Assembly (NCBI RefSeq): GCF_002929355.1 | Contig: NZ_PJIR01000015.1 | Coordinates: forward strand, 1 to 57,800 | Origin: Arthrobacter sp. B0490 | Lineage (GTDB): Bacteria > Actinomycetota > Actinomycetes > Actinomycetales > Micrococcaceae | Length of the DNA: 57,800 nt | Direction of reading: 5' to 3' | Part shown: positions 57,761 to 57,800 of the stretch, in pieces | Position numbering within the stretch: the first letter of the stretch is position 1 | How the letters are laid out: each line of letters opens with the position of its first letter | Notes under the pieces: generated by a model | Databases searched by the model: none | What the model was told of the DNA's origin: nothing | The model's input: the letters and a program-made list of their open reading frames with translations, nothing else | Translations under genes and position numbers: made by a program

Positions 57761-57800
57761 TGGTTCAGCTTACGGACGTTGTGTCCGGACGTGGCTGTCC

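Overview
The window looks like accessory DNA, most likely a large conjugative or mobilizable plasmid or integrated element, from a high-GC actinobacterium. The best guess is the Micrococcaceae (Arthrobacter and relatives). This rests on GC-rich coding, frequent GTG starts, the actinobacterial families DUF4193, GAF-ANTAR and a DUF7793-like protein, a MobF relaxase of the kind carried by Arthrobacter and Rhodococcus plasmids, and many serine recombinases and broken genes. No rRNA, tRNA, RepA or ParA gene is visible.

1-16.2 kb: a catabolic block, almost all on the minus strand. It holds a fused E1 alpha-beta and an E2 of a 2-oxoacid dehydrogenase, an orphan substrate-binding lipoprotein, a double-hotdog thioesterase, an MFS transporter, an Old Yellow Enzyme, a meta-cleavage-type alpha/beta hydrolase, a KstD-like flavin dehydrogenase, a SnoaL-like protein and a quinone-oxidoreductase-like protein. 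I infer breakdown of a cyclic ketone or enone by dehydrogenation or reduction, hydrolytic C-C cleavage and CoA-linked oxidation. The divergent GntR-type regulator is frameshifted.

16.2-21.7 kb: a small membrane protein, dodecin, a succinate-semialdehyde-type dehydrogenase and a ThDP-dependent decarboxylase-like enzyme that is translationally coupled to a truncated VOC gene. The block ends in a decayed second copy of the 3' end of the first gene of the window.

21.8-36 kb: the plasmid backbone. It has a DUF4193 protein, a 1606-residue MobF relaxase-helicase, a coiled-coil protein across a repeat-rich divergent region (possible oriT or ori), a ParB-family protein, tiny ORFs, an M16 metallopeptidase with an extra C-terminal domain next to a small membrane protein, a 220-bp segmental duplication, a DUF2236 protein, an HNH nuclease and an intact serine recombinase.

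36-42.3 kb: a compact regulated cassette of LacI repressor with a double operator, amino-acid-type ABC importer, Gfo/Idh/MocA dehydrogenase and a 372-residue DAO-family flavoenzyme resembling bacterial fructosyl-amino-acid oxidases. It probably imports and oxidises Amadori products. Recombinase-like dyad sites with 2-bp centres lie at both ends.

42.4-57.8 kb: a UvrD/HelD-type helicase with a nuclease-like insert and a zinc finger, three decayed serine recombinases, three GAF-ANTAR regulators, a GNAT acetyltransferase, a GntP permease, a universal stress protein, and fragments of an IS30 transposase, a hemolysin/CNNM protein and a polysaccharide deacetylase. This part reads as a recombination hot spot with repeated insertion and deletion.
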